From the NCBI GenBank assembly GCA_963837775.1, contig CAWIOX010000035.1:232994-296993 (forward strand): a stretch of 64,000 nucleotides of DNA, written 5' to 3'. Under the pieces are notes generated by a model that saw only the letters and a list, made by a program, of their open reading frames with translations, did not search any database and was not told the origin of the DNA. This document shows positions 18,163-27,143 of the stretch, piece after piece; within the stretch, counting starts at the first letter, position 1; each line of letters starts with the position of its first letter. Source of the DNA: CAWIOX01 sp963837775. GTDB lineage: Bacteria; Pseudomonadota; Gammaproteobacteria; Burkholderiales; Burkholderiaceae_D. A program made the translations under genes and the position numbers.

Positions 18163-18239
18163 AAAAATATACTGCCCCATGTATAAAATATAACCCTTTA
18201 AAGTATTGCGGGTATTGACCATTTCTTACATATACCCCC
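18163..18239 (+). repeat. Interspersed palindromic repeat, copy 2 (diverged)
   Basis: The left end AAAAATATACTGCCCCATGT, the centre TATTGCGGGTATTG and the right end TTACATATACCCCCT align with the other family members in order and spacing, but internal bases differ more than in the rest. It fills most of the gap between gph and the DUF748 gene. Confidence 0.6.
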
Positions 18240-18330
18240 TTATTTTCTTAATAATATAGGCAGCATGCGCACCCAGAGAGTGCATGGTCGTTTCAACATG
18301 TATCGCAGCACGCCAACCAAGGATTACTTC

Positions 18331-21300
18331 GTGGCTAATTTCCCTTTCAAACCCTGGCGAAACCGCAGCCTCCGCTGGCTCGGCATATTCATCGCAAGCC
18401 TGCTGCTGCTCGCACTGATTAGCTGGCTGGTCTTGCCATCGTATCTAAAACGCCTCGCGACCGAGCAAATCCAGGCCCAGCTCGGACGCAAGCTGCAGAT
18501 AGGCGAGATTCGGTTTGCACCGCACACCCTGACTCTGACCGCATCCGACCTGACGCTGTACGAAGCGGATCAGGTCACGCCGGCACTCACTGCCCGGGCG
18601 CTGGTCATCAATGCGTCAGCCGCATCGCTGCTGCGGCGCGCCCTGGTGCTGGACCAAGCCAGGCTGATTGCGCCCAGCCTGCATCTGGTGCGCACCAGCA
18701 GCGAAGCTTACGGCCATTACAATTTCACCGACATCATCGAGCGCATTGCTGCAATGCCGAAAAGCGAGTCCCCGCTGCTCTTTTCGCTGGCCAATCTGCA
18801 GCTGGAAAACGGCACGATACACTTCGACGACAAGGTGCTGGGCAAACGCATCAACATCGACAGCCTGAACATCGCGCTGCCCTTCGTGTCCAACCTGTCA
18901 TCGGCAAAAGAAGACTTCATCCTGCCCAGCCTGTCCGGCAAAATGAACGGCAGCCCTTTTGCGCTGAAGGGGCGCAGCAAACCGTTCACAGGATCGCAGG
19001 AAACCTCTTTGGCACTGGATTTCGAGCAACTCGATGTGGCCAGCTATGCAGGTTTTTCGCCGGTTCCGCTGCCCGTCACGATCCAGAGCGCCAAGCTGTC
19101 GACTAAGCTGGATCTGGGCTTCGTGCGCAGCAAGGGGCAGCCAGAACTCCGGCTGTCAGGTGACGTTCGCGTAGCCGATCTCGCCCTCAACGACAAATCA
19201 GCCACACCGCTGCTGCGTGCGGCCGCAATCCGGGCCAGCATCAAGCAGTTCAATCCGCTGACAGGCGCCGCAGCCATCGAAAAAATCAGCATCGATACGC
19301 CTGAAATCTGGGCCAACCTGAATAACAAGGGCGCACTGAACTGGGCCAGCCTCACGCCTACCAAGGCCGCTGCGCCGCCAGCCAGCGAAAAACCGGCAAT
19401 GCCGGCGATGACGCTGGCCGAGCTCAGCCTCCAAAACGGCATCGTGCACTGGGCCGATGCTGCCAACGCGACACCGCAGCAAAACGTCAAGCTGGAGCGC
19501 ATCGCCGTCAATCTAAAGCAGCTTTCCAGCGCGCCTGATGCAAAACCTGCTGAGCTAACCTTTTCCGCCAGCGGCGAACACGGCGAGGCGCTCGGTTTTG
19601 TCGGCCAGTTCCAGCCGAACCACACCATGCTTACCGGACAGGCAGCGCTCAGCGCTATTCCACTGGCGCAATACCAAGGCTATGCCAACCGCACACTGGC
19701 AGCCGACATCGCAGGCCAGTTCGAGCTGAAATCAACTGTTCTGGCGCAGGATGGCCAGATTCGCCTCAGTGATCTCGGCATCAATATCAATGATTTCAAA
19801 CTGCAGGCAAAATCGAAAGCGGACGGCGGCATCACTGCGAAGAACATTGCACTTGAACATGCCAGCGTCGATACCGGAACCCGTATTGTCAGCGCCGATG
19901 CTTTATTACTGAACAACTTGCGCGGCGACCTCAAGCGCGATGCACAAGGCAAGCTTAACCTGCAGAAATTCCTGTTGCCTGACGTGTCTGCAAAGCCGGC
20001 AGCCCAAGCCAAAAATGCACCCGGCTGGAAAACAGGCTTAAAAACCCTGACCATCAGCGACAGCGCAATCAGCTTCGAAGACAAGGCCGTCACACCGGCC
20101 GTCGCCTTGCGTGCTGATGCGATCAAGCTCACGCTAGGCGAGCTCAGCAACGATATGAGCCACCCGATCGCCATCAGCTTGCAGAGCAAGATCAACGGCA
20201 GCGGGAAACTGGCACTGAGCGGCAATGCCACCCCGAGCGCCATCAATCTGGCGCTCGACAGCCAAAACCTGCCGATCGCAGCGCTGCAGCCTTATTTCGC
20301 CGATGACCTGAATGTCACTCTGAGCAGCGGCCAGGCCAGCGCCAAAGGCAAGCTCACCGTGCACCCCGCCAGCGGCAAGCTGGCGCTGCAAAGCAGCTAC
20401 AACGGCACGCTCAAGCTGAGCGACTTCCGCATCCTGAACAAGGGCACGAGCAACGACTTCCTGAAGTGGAAATCGATCGATGTCGACGGCATCAATGCCA
20501 GCATCGGCGGCGCGCAACCGCGCATCACCCTGAAGAAACTGGCATTGAATGACTTTTATGCCAGGGCAATTCTTTCCGACAAAGGCAAGCTCAACCTGCA
20601 AGACATCCTGGTCAGCAATGGCAGCACCTCTGCGGCCTCCCCGCAACCCGATACCGCCCCCAAGCTGCCGGCCTATCCTGCTTCGCACAGCGCATCATCC
20701 ACCGCAGCGGCCAAGACCGCCGCCACCGATAAAGCGCCCGTGATACGCATAAACCAGATCGTCATGCGGGGCGGCAACATCAACTTCACCGACAACTTCA
20801 TCAAGCCCAATTACAGCGCCAATCTGACCGGCCTGGGCGGCAGCATCGGCGCCATCGCCTCCGACAATCCGCAACCCGCCAGCATCGAGCTGCAGGGCAA
20901 AATCGACAGCGATGCCCCGGTGCTGATCTCCGGCACCCTGAACCCGCTGTTCAAACCGATGTTCCTCGACATCAAGGCCAGCGCCAATGGCCTGGAACTG
21001 ACGCGCCTGACTCCGTACGCCGCCAAATACGCCGGCTATGCGATTGAAAAAGGCAAGATGTCGATGCGTGTCGCCTACCGCGTTGAAAATCAACAGCTGA
21101 CCGCCCAGAACGACCTCCGACTGGATCAGCTTACCTTCGGCGAAAGAATCGATAGCCCCGATGCCACCAAACTGCCGGTATTGCTGGCAGTGGCTTTATT
21201 GAAAGACAACAACGGCGAAATCGCGGTCAACCTGCCGATCTCCGGCTCCTTGTCGGACCCGCAGTTTTCGATGGGCGGCATCATCTTCCGCGTGTTCATG

Positions 21301-21927
21301 AACCTGATCGTGAAAGCCGTCAGCGCCCCATTTTCATTGCTGGGCGCCGCATTCGGTGGCGGCGAAGAACTCGGCTATGCCGAATTTCCGCCGGGGCTGG
21401 CCACGCTCACTCCCGCCATCCAGACCAAGCTCGACACCCTGGCCAAGGCGCTCAAGAATCGTTCCGGATTGAAACTCGACATCATCGCCCGCGTCGATCC
21501 TAAAACCGATAGCGAAGGCCTGCGCCAGGACCAGCTGAACGCCAAGATCAAGGCGCACAAGCTGAAAGAGCTGTTGCGGCAAGGGAAAAGTAGCGAAGCA
21601 GAACAGCTCACCTTGAGCGATGCCGACAAATCGCACTACCTCGGCAGCGTCTACAAGGACGAGAAATTCCCCAAACCCCGCAACATGATTGGATTAGCCA
21701 AATCCCTGCCGCCGGAAGAAATGGAAAAACTCATTCTCGCCAATACTACAATTACACCGGAAGCGCTGCACGCGCTGGCACAGCAGCGCGCCGATGCGGT
21801 GCGCGACTACCTCGAACAGAAAGGTGAAATCAGCAACGAACGCCTGTTCCTGATCGCTCCCAAACTGAACGCAGAGGGCATCAAGGACCAGGGGCTACCG
21901 AGCCGGGTTGATTTTTCTTTGAAATGA
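18331..21927 (+). CDS. DUF748/AsmA-like large envelope protein
   Basis: A protein of about 1198 residues anchored by one N-terminal membrane helix (LGIFIASLLLLALISWLVL). A very long periplasmic region of repeated beta-rich segments follows, with the recurrent pattern of short hydrophobic strands, NG turns and INIDSLNIALP-type lines. The C-terminal part carries the DUF748 signature around PVLLAVALLKDNNGEIAVNLPISGSLSDPQF in pieces. AsmA-like proteins (TamB, YhdP, DUF748) are thought to form lipid-transport bridges to the outer membrane; the exact substrate here is unknown. I prefer the GTG at 18331, preceded by AAGGA at a suitable distance. An ATG at 18265 would add 22 residues. Confidence 0.85.
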   Translation: MANFPFKPWRNRSLRWLGIFIASLLLLALISWLVLPSYLKRLATEQIQAQLGRKLQIGEIRFAPHTLTLTASDLTLYEADQVTPALTARALVINASAASLLRRALVLDQARLIAPSLHLVRTSSEAYGHYNFTDIIERIAAMPKSESPLLFSLANLQLENGTIHFDDKVLGKRINIDSLNIALPFVSNLSSAKEDFILPSLSGKMNGSPFALKGRSKPFTGSQETSLALDFEQLDVASYAGFSPVPLPVTIQSAKLSTKLDLGFVRSKGQPELRLSGDVRVADLALNDKSATPLLRAAAIRASIKQFNPLTGAAAIEKISIDTPEIWANLNNKGALNWASLTPTKAAAPPASEKPAMPAMTLAELSLQNGIVHWADAANATPQQNVKLERIAVNLKQLSSAPDAKPAELTFSASGEHGEALGFVGQFQPNHTMLTGQAALSAIPLAQYQGYANRTLAADIAGQFELKSTVLAQDGQIRLSDLGININDFKLQAKSKADGGITAKNIALEHASVDTGTRIVSADALLLNNLRGDLKRDAQGKLNLQKFLLPDVSAKPAAQAKNAPGWKTGLKTLTISDSAISFEDKAVTPAVALRADAIKLTLGELSNDMSHPIAISLQSKINGSGKLALSGNATPSAINLALDSQNLPIAALQPYFADDLNVTLSSGQASAKGKLTVHPASGKLALQSSYNGTLKLSDFRILNKGTSNDFLKWKSIDVDGINASIGGAQPRITLKKLALNDFYARAILSDKGKLNLQDILVSNGSTSAASPQPDTAPKLPAYPASHSASSTAAAKTAATDKAPVIRINQIVMRGGNINFTDNFIKPNYSANLTGLGGSIGAIASDNPQPASIELQGKIDSDAPVLISGTLNPLFKPMFLDIKASANGLELTRLTPYAAKYAGYAIEKGKMSMRVAYRVENQQLTAQNDLRLDQLTFGERIDSPDATKLPVLLAVALLKDNNGEIAVNLPISGSLSDPQFSMGGIIFRVFMNLIVKAVSAPFSLLGAAFGGGEELGYAEFPPGLATLTPAIQTKLDTLAKALKNRSGLKLDIIARVDPKTDSEGLRQDQLNAKIKAHKLKELLRQGKSSEAEQLTLSDADKSHYLGSVYKDEKFPKPRNMIGLAKSLPPEEMEKLILANTTITPEALHALAQQRADAVRDYLEQKGEISNERLFLIAPKLNAEGIKDQGLPSRVDFSLK

Positions 21928-21986
21928 AGGACTTGAAACCGGCCAGCGCGATCCCATCTACTGCGTTACAATAGAAGTTCTGTTTT

Positions 21987-22348
21987 GGGGGCGACCTGGT
22001 TTCGACAGGGGTTGCAAAGCAGCGCAGGGCATACCGAGGACTGACTACCTCGTAAATACAATCAGAAAATATATAACTGCAAACGATAACTCGTACGCAT
22101 TAGCCGCTTAATAACCGGCTAGCTCTACACCACTTCTTCCTTGGGGTGGGCTGGCAACAGCAGTAGAGTCATTTACAAGGAATCGCAACAGATCGGGTTA
22201 CTTGGTCAGTTGTTAAATAATAGGTGACTCGTCTTTACGCAGCGTGTGCGTCCGCGTCGTACGGATTAAATTAAATGGCAGCACTAAGTATGTAGAACTG
22301 TCTGTAGAGTGCTTCTGGACGCGGGTTCGATTCCCGCCGCCTCCACCA
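21987..22348 (+). ncRNA. ssrA: Transfer-messenger RNA (tmRNA)
   Basis: The 5' end GGGGGCGACCTGGTTTCGAC and the 3' end GGTTCGATTCCCGCCGCCTC followed by encoded CCA form the tRNA-like acceptor and T arm of a one-piece tmRNA of about 362 nt. The tag reading frame at 22079-22111 reads GCA AAC GAT AAC TCG TAC GCA TTA GCC GCT TAA, giving the degradation tag ANDNSYALAA. Its LAA ending is recognised by ClpXP. It rescues ribosomes stalled on broken mRNAs together with SmpB. A TACAAT hexamer at 21967-21972 is a possible -10 element. Confidence 0.97.
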
Positions 22349-22358
22349 ATATCGCGCC

Positions 22359-22382
22359 AAACCGTTGATTCGTCAGCGGTTT
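22359..22382 (+). terminator. Intrinsic terminator of ssrA
   Basis: Ten-base arms AAACCGTTGA and TCAGCGGTTT (one G-U pair) close a TTCG tetraloop, followed by TTGTCGTTT. It starts 10 bases after the CCA end of tmRNA and shares bases with nothing else. Confidence 0.75.
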
Positions 22383-23033
22383 TGTCGTTTACGTCCGCTC
22401 GGTCTGGCTTTGCGTCCCAAATGGATGTCACAAATCAGCACGGAATATGGCGATCAAACTATCCTCCAACCTGCGCAGGAACCGTTACGGCCCCTATATT
22501 TCCGCATTCCAATGTATCCAAACCTGCTGCATTATTTCAATAGCGACGAAATTTACCCTAGTCTGAAAATGGCAAGCGTTCGCGAAGCAACGCCTGCCGC
22601 ACAAACTCTCTCAATCGCGTATAAACGGGTTTTTAGTGAAATCCGGCCAATCCATGCCCATCAATAATAAAACGCCCAGAGAGGCGCAAAATGATATCCG
22701 GGCCGGTCATGCGCTTGAATCAGCCGAGGTAAATCCGGACTGCTGTGAAAGATGGATATGGCGCAACACCAGCCTCAAATTTGCGTAGCGCAACTGTTGC
22801 GGCAGGAATTAGCGTGACTGAAGCGGCAGCCCCGTTGGCGAGATATCGAGTACCGAATGCTGGTCGGCAGTGGTGCGGCAGTTGGCCGATGCGCGCATCC
22901 GGGTCATCCCCATCCACTCATGCGACACACTTCTGTTGAGAAAGACCCGGCGCCCGACAGCCTGGCGCGAACGGGACTGATGCTGCACATGGGAAAGGCG
23001 TGCAGCAGTTGAACTGCCGGTCGAAGCGCCGCA
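22383..23033. other. Gene-poor interval downstream of ssrA
   Basis: About 650 bases without a convincing intact gene. One plus-strand frame, roughly 22815-22977, reads a protein-like tail with VVRQLADARIRVIPIHSCD but has no start and no recognisable family, so it may be the 3' remnant of a lost gene. tmRNA 3' ends are common integration sites, but I found no integrase gene and no duplicated tmRNA end here. Confidence 0.4.
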
Positions 23034-23537
23034 CTAACGCTCCCAGCGCACCCGCAGCAGATATTCTTCCTTGTTGTAATCGGAATCCAGAGTGCCCTTG
23101 TACGCATGCTGCAATGCCTGGCCGATGCCGTGTGCCAGGTGGATATCGGTGGTCGTGATCAGCACCTTGTCGTCTTGCTCGTCGATGGCCATGATGCGCT
23201 GCAACGGATGCTCGGCCTTCTCGCGCGTTTCCAGATTGCGGATCAGGCTGAGCAACTCTGCGCGGCGCTCGAGCGCAAATTGCCCTTCTATCGTCACATA
23301 TCCGGCCGGCATGCTTTCATGGATTCTGCGGCAAGCTGCGCAACGGGTTTGCAGCGCATTGGCCGGCTGCGTTAGCCATTGCCAGCGGCCGTCGTGATAC
23401 ACCGCACCGCAGTCGCTGCAGACGGCAGGCTCGGACAGTTTTTCACGCGCCTGATAAGGGTCGTGAACCGGGCCGTCAAATATCTGAAGATGCCGGTTCG
23501 ACTGAAAAGAGGATGGAGGTGGTTGCACTGATTTCAT
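23034..23537 (-). CDS. BCAM0308-family zinc-ribbon protein
   Basis: The 167-residue protein has two Cys pairs (CSDCGAVYHDGRW and CAACRRIHE) that form a zinc ribbon, then a C-terminal region with REKAEHPLQRIMAID and LITTTDIHLAHGIGQALQHAYKG. This matches the betaproteobacterial BCAM0308 family, whose function is not established. It resembles the N-terminal ribbon of NMD3-like proteins. The ATG at 23537 has a strong AAGGAG ribosome site. The upstream in-frame extension to 23582 has none. The gene stands alone. Confidence 0.8.
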   Translation of the reverse strand: MKSVQPPPSSFQSNRHLQIFDGPVHDPYQAREKLSEPAVCSDCGAVYHDGRWQWLTQPANALQTRCAACRRIHESMPAGYVTIEGQFALERRAELLSLIRNLETREKAEHPLQRIMAIDEQDDKVLITTTDIHLAHGIGQALQHAYKGTLDSDYNKEEYLLRVRWER

Positions 23538-23862
23538 CCGATTGCTCCTTGAAAAAACAGACGACGGAAGGGGGAAAATCACCCATGTCCAGTCCCTTGC
23601 AGCTTAGCCCTTATCAACAAGACACGCTTTGCGCATGCACAAACCCGAGCGCCATCCATCTGCCAGCGTGAAACAGCAGGCTATCCGCAGCGCTGGCGGG
23701 CAAATAAATCGTGCCGGAACGACGACTCACGCACCCGCCCCGCCGCCACAACATTTCCACTGAACAGGCTGCCTGATCATTCCGAACCATCTGAGCGCTA
23801 CCGTACAGAAGCCCGACGGACTATGATGTACTGTGAGCATTCGCCACTTGAAGGAGAAAGAA

Positions 23863-24282
23863 ATGGACATTAGATTCGCAAGCAAAGGCGTTCTGTGCGC
23901 CCTCGGCTTTATCACCCTCTCCGCGATGTCCGTATCGGCCTTTGCGCAGAGCCGCGAATATCAGCGCGGTTATGACCAGGGCTACCGCGATGGGGCCGAA
24001 GCGCAGAACCGCCAGGGTCAGCCAGGCGGAGGGCCGGCAGGACGAATCCTCATCGAGGAAGCCAATTATGGCACCCGCGATGGATTATGCGATGCACGGG
24101 ATACATTGCAGCAAATGGTCGGCTGGCGCCGCAATGTTTCGATCGTAGCGGATAACCAACTGTGCGGCGATCCTGCTCCCAATCGTCCGAAGCAGCTCAA
24201 TGTCGCATATCGATGTGGCGATGGACCGGTATTGCGCGCACGGACCCGCGAAGGTGGCACCATTACCCTGAACTGCCGATAA
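23863..24282 (+). CDS. Small secreted protein with YxxGYxxGYxxG motif
   Basis: The 139-residue protein begins with a signal peptide (ALGFITLSAMSVSAFAQ, cleaved after AFA). Next comes SREYQRGYDQGYRDGAEAQ, a tyrosine/glycine repeat seen in many small periplasmic proteins. The remaining domain contains three cysteines (LCDARDTL, QLCGDP, YRCGDG) plus a C-terminal Cys that could form disulfides. The ATG at 23863 follows AAGGAG at ideal spacing. The function is not recognised. A palindromic repeat copy lies 150 bases downstream. Confidence 0.75.
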   Translation: MDIRFASKGVLCALGFITLSAMSVSAFAQSREYQRGYDQGYRDGAEAQNRQGQPGGGPAGRILIEEANYGTRDGLCDARDTLQQMVGWRRNVSIVADNQLCGDPAPNRPKQLNVAYRCGDGPVLRARTREGGTITLNCR

Positions 24283-24431
24283 CAGCGGCGCTGAAAAGAA
24301 GGATGGCGCGATGACCGTAGCGGCACCGCGCTAGGTTCCTGTTCCGGATTGACGTTGCGTATGGTGTCGGCTTTTTTACGCGCTCGGCTGCAAAAGCCGC
24401 TTGGCGCCCGCCCCGGAGCGCTGCCGGCATG

Positions 24432-24509
24432 AAAACATACTCGCCGCTGTATTTTTATCAGGCCAATGAAACCGTGCGGCAGAGTGGCATTTTTCAATGA
24501 TACTCCCCG
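24432..24509 (+). repeat. Interspersed palindromic repeat, copy 3
   Basis: The sequence contains ACATACTCGCCGCTGTATTT, then GGCCAATGAAACCGTGCGGC, then TTTTTCAATGATACTCCCCG. The left ACTCGCCGC can pair with the central GCGGCAGAGT. Similarity to copy 4 (25058) extends beyond the core on both sides: CGCTGCCGGCATG before it and CGATAAATCA after it. Confidence 0.85.
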
Positions 24510-24554
24510 ATAAATCAAATAAACGCAGGTCAGGCGCTGCGCATGCGGCTGCGA

Positions 24555-24725
24555 TCATGCCTGCGGCGGCGAGGATGCAGACCTCGATGGTTCTTCATCC
24601 AGATCAATGCCGCTGCAATACTGTCCGGGATAGAATGGCAGGTGGAGTTCCTTGCCATTGGGATTGATCACACTTAGGGTGATCGGGGAACGGGGCCTTG
24701 GAAACGGAGCCTCTGTCAGTAGCAT
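24555..24725 (-). CDS. Small hypothetical protein (56 residues)
   Basis: A frame from an ATG at 24725 to a TGA at 24555 encodes 56 residues. The central ITLSVINPNGKELHLPFYP and GQYCSGIDLDEEP have the look of a genuine folded peptide. Codon usage is GC-typical at third positions. It is divergent from the DUF3079 gene, with 44 bases between starts. No strong Shine-Dalgarno sequence is visible and no family is recognised. It could also be the C-terminal remnant of a longer gene. Confidence 0.4.
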   Translation of the reverse strand: MLLTEAPFPRPRSPITLSVINPNGKELHLPFYPGQYCSGIDLDEEPSRSASSPPQA

Positions 24726-24769
24726 CTGACTGCGCCCGAATCCTGCAAATCTGTAATAGGCTGCCTGAA

Positions 24770-24967
24770 ATGAGCAAAAAGTTTCCCGTCAATCCAAAGC
24801 ACCCCGAGCGACTCTGCTGGGGATGCGACAAGTACTGTCCGGCCGATTCGCTGATCTGCGGCAACGGCTCGGAGCGCACCCAGCACCCGGTTGAGCTGTT
24901 CGGCGAGGACTGGCTCGAATGGGGCATCGACTCTGCGCCGGAACCCGCCAAGACCACCGACGGCTGA
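24770..24967 (+). CDS. DUF3079-domain protein
   Basis: The 65-residue protein starts MSKKFPVNPKHPERLCWGCDKYC and continues with CGNGSERTQHPVELFGEDW. The four cysteines of CWGCDKYC and ICGNGS suggest a small metal-binding fold. This is the full DUF3079 domain, common in Burkholderiales with no known role. The gene lies between two direct copies of the interspersed repeat (24432 and 25058), which share extra flanking sequence. Confidence 0.8.
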   Translation: MSKKFPVNPKHPERLCWGCDKYCPADSLICGNGSERTQHPVELFGEDWLEWGIDSAPEPAKTTDG

Positions 24968-25057
24968 CGCGCATTCGAGCTTGCGATCCGGCCGGCGAAA
25001 CCCGCACTGCTGGCCTCCTTCGCGTCACGGCGCGGTCCCACCCGCGCTGCCGGCATG

Positions 25058-25134
25058 AAAATATACTCACCGCTGTATTTTTAACAGGCCAATGAAACCG
25101 TGCGGCAGAGTCATGTTTTTCAATGATACCCCCC
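25058..25134 (+). repeat. Interspersed palindromic repeat, copy 4
   Basis: The left end AAAATATACTCACCGCTGT, the middle AACAGGCCAATGAAACCGTG, the centre GCGGCAGAG and the right end TTTTTCAATGATACCCCCCG make it the closest relative of copy 3. It ends 24 bases before the stop of the converging Mut7-C gene. Confidence 0.85.
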
Positions 25135-25157
25135 GATAAATCAGATCAACGCAGTAC

Positions 25158-25904
25158 TCATGCCGGCGGCGCTGCGACCGCATCCAGCAATGCGCGCATG
25201 CGCTGCCAGTGCGAGCCTTGCCAAAATACGCGCTGGCAGCCATCGCAGATGCTGAAGTGCTCATAGAATGCGCGCGCCCGCGGCGGAATGCGCTCCAGCA
25301 CCAGCGCCTTGGCTATCGCCTGCAGCGGCGCGTTGCAATGCAGGCACAGCGTGAATGGCCGCATGCTGGGCGCCAGATCCAGGCGCTCGAAAATCTCGCG
25401 CAATTGCTGCGCCGGTTTCAGCGTGTGCAGGTAGCAGCCATGCGTGATCGCACGGCGCTTGAGCAGCTCGCGATCGCGGGTCAGCACGATGCGCTGCTGC
25501 TGGGCGGCGATGGCGGCTATTTCGCCGTCGTCGAAGTGGTTGTCGTACAGCGTGTCGAAGCCGGCCATGCGCAGCAGGCGCGCCAGCCCGCCCAGATGGG
25601 CGTCGGCCACGAAACGCAGCACGCGCAGCGGCTGCTCGCGCACCCGCAGCAGCGGGCGGATGTCGAACGCCTCGAACTTGGGATAGACCGCCACCCGGTC
25701 GCCGTCCTGCAGCATCCAGCCGAAACCGACCGACTCGCCGTTGACCAGCACCAGTTCGACTTCGGTGTGCGGCACGCCGAGCGCCTCGATCATGTGCTTG
25801 ACCGTGGCCGCCTGCGCACAGGGGCAGTCGAAAGCTTGCCGGCGCCGCCCGGGAGCCAGGAAGTCGTTCAATTCTTCATAGAAGCGGAAGGTTGCGGTGA
25901 CCAT
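25158..25904 (-). CDS. Mut7-C RNase domain protein with N-terminal ubiquitin-like domain
   Basis: The 248-residue protein has two parts. Residues 1-85 form a ThiS/MoaD-like (Mut7-C ubiquitin) domain, FRFYEELNDFLAPGRR to GDRVAVYPKFE. Residues 95-240 form the Mut7-C PIN-like RNase domain. That domain has acidic residues in FVADAHLGGLARLLRMAGFDTLYDN in pieces, VLTRDRELL, and a zinc ribbon CLHCN...CDGCQRVFWQGSHW. The family is predicted to cleave RNA; the substrate is unknown. Length and order match the usual two-domain form. It stands alone on the minus strand. Confidence 0.88.
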   Translation of the reverse strand: MVTATFRFYEELNDFLAPGRRRQAFDCPCAQAATVKHMIEALGVPHTEVELVLVNGESVGFGWMLQDGDRVAVYPKFEAFDIRPLLRVREQPLRVLRFVADAHLGGLARLLRMAGFDTLYDNHFDDGEIAAIAAQQQRIVLTRDRELLKRRAITHGCYLHTLKPAQQLREIFERLDLAPSMRPFTLCLHCNAPLQAIAKALVLERIPPRARAFYEHFSICDGCQRVFWQGSHWQRMRALLDAVAAPPA

Positions 25905-26049
25905 CGCGTCAGCATGCCATCAGGAAGCACTTGTTTCATCATAGTGCGTCGGCAAGGAGACTGGCGAAATTTGGCTGGGCAGCGCGACAGGATTGACGAT
26001 GCAGCGCCTGGCACGACGCTGCAATCGCATTTGGCTGGTTCTTACCGGA

Positions 26050-26601
26050 TCAGGCGACGTGTTTTTTCACCCAGGCAACATACTGGTCCATCCAGTTCTG
26101 CAGGAATTTCTTGCTGCCTTCGCCGATGTCGCCGGCCTCGTCAAACAAGCCCTCCTTGGCATGGATGAATGCTTCCGGCTGGCCCAGCGTCGGCACGTCC
26201 AGATACGCGAGCACATTGCGCAAATGCTGTTGCGCATTGGCGGTGCCGACGGCGCCGACTGAAGCGCCCAGCACGCCGGCGGGCTTGCCGGCCCAGGCGC
26301 TCTGGCCGTACGGGCGCGAGGCGTGGTCGATCGCGTTCTTGAGCACGCCGGGAATCGACCGGTTGTATTCGGCAGTGACGAACAGCAGGCCCTGGGCCGC
26401 CGCGATTTCGGCCTTGAGCCGCTTGACGGACTCGGCCTGATTCGCGTCGTCGTCCTGGTTGTAGAGCGGCAAGTCGCCGATTTGCACCTGCTTGAACGAG
26501 AACTCCGGCGGCGCCAGTTTTACAAGGGCGTTCGCCAGCTTGCGGTTGAATGAATCGCGGCGAAGGCTGCCGACGACCACGGCGATTTGGTATTGACTCA
26601 T
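26050..26601 (-). CDS. NADPH-dependent FMN reductase (ChrR/YieF type)
   Basis: The 183-residue flavodoxin-fold enzyme opens VVVGSLRRDSFNRKLANALV, the FMN phosphate-binding loop. It carries the LLFVTAEYNRSIPGVLKNAIDHASRP motif typical of quinone/chromate reductases. These enzymes reduce quinones, azo dyes or chromate with NAD(P)H, protecting against redox stress. The length is standard. It is divergent from the leuE remnant that starts at 26760. Confidence 0.9.
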   Translation of the reverse strand: MSQYQIAVVVGSLRRDSFNRKLANALVKLAPPEFSFKQVQIGDLPLYNQDDDANQAESVKRLKAEIAAAQGLLFVTAEYNRSIPGVLKNAIDHASRPYGQSAWAGKPAGVLGASVGAVGTANAQQHLRNVLAYLDVPTLGQPEAFIHAKEGLFDEAGDIGEGSKKFLQNWMDQYVAWVKKHVA

Positions 26602-26759
26602 GATGATTCCCTATAAAAAATTACAGATGAATACAAATGATTCAGAACATTCGGTGCGAATTGCCTGTCCATATTGCCATAATCATTGCATCGCGTGCGC
26701 ACCGTTTCAGCGTCTCGCTGCTAAGATGGAGGACTGTTCAAACCACCCCGGAGCCGCTG

Positions 26760-26919
26760 ATGAACGCGCTGATGCATGCCAATTTTGGCATTACCGATTT
26801 CTGGACCTTTCTGCTGGGCACGATCTTCATCGTGCTGCTGCCGGGGCCGAACTCGCTGTATGTGCGTCGGCGCAATGTTCATCGGCTTCGGTGCGAAGCT
26901 GGCGACGGCCACGCTGTGA
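26760..26919 (+). pseudogene. leuE: LeuE/LysE-family exporter, both ends kept with the middle deleted
   Basis: From the ATG at 26760 about 35 codons encode the N-terminus of a LysE-family amino acid exporter (NFGITDFWTFLLGTIFIVLLPGPNSLYV). At about 26863, in a different frame, the sequence continues as the family C-terminus (GAMFIGFGAKLATATL and stop at 26919). Roughly 160 of about 210 codons between these ends are missing. The result is an internal deletion rather than a point mutation, so the gene is dead. An interspersed repeat copy starts 14 bases after the stop. Confidence 0.75.
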
Positions 26920-26932
26920 TTCTGGCCGCGTT

Positions 26933-27007
26933 CATATACACCCCACTGTATTTTTAACAGCCCAATGAAAACGTGCGGGGGAGCATCATTTTTTAATGAT
27001 ACCCCCC
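26933..27007 (+). repeat. Interspersed palindromic repeat, copy 5
   Basis: The sequence contains CATATACACCCCACTGTATT, then TTAACAGCCCAATGAAAACG, then TGCGGGGGAGCATC, then TTTTTTAATGATACCCCCC. It directly follows the leuE remnant and precedes the regulatory region of the SMC operon. Confidence 0.85.
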
Positions 27008-27143
27008 ATTAAATGCTTAATTGATCGGAGCCAGGTTGGCTCAGCGACAGCATCCGTGTGGCGCGGGCGATCGGGGCTGCGGCGCAGCGGCAGCACAGTA
27101 AGCCGTGTGTAAATCCTGCAAATTCCATTCTCTGCCACAAGCA

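Noticed and set aside
22213..22431. Minus-strand 72-residue frame across the tmRNA 3' half
   Set aside because: It is antisense to the conserved tRNA-like part of ssrA; the GGGGNRTRV string is a well-known artefact of frames over tRNA/tmRNA ends.
22349..23033. Integrated genomic island at the tmRNA 3' end
   Set aside because: No integrase gene, no repeated tmRNA 3' end and no cargo are seen; the interval is only 0.7 kb.
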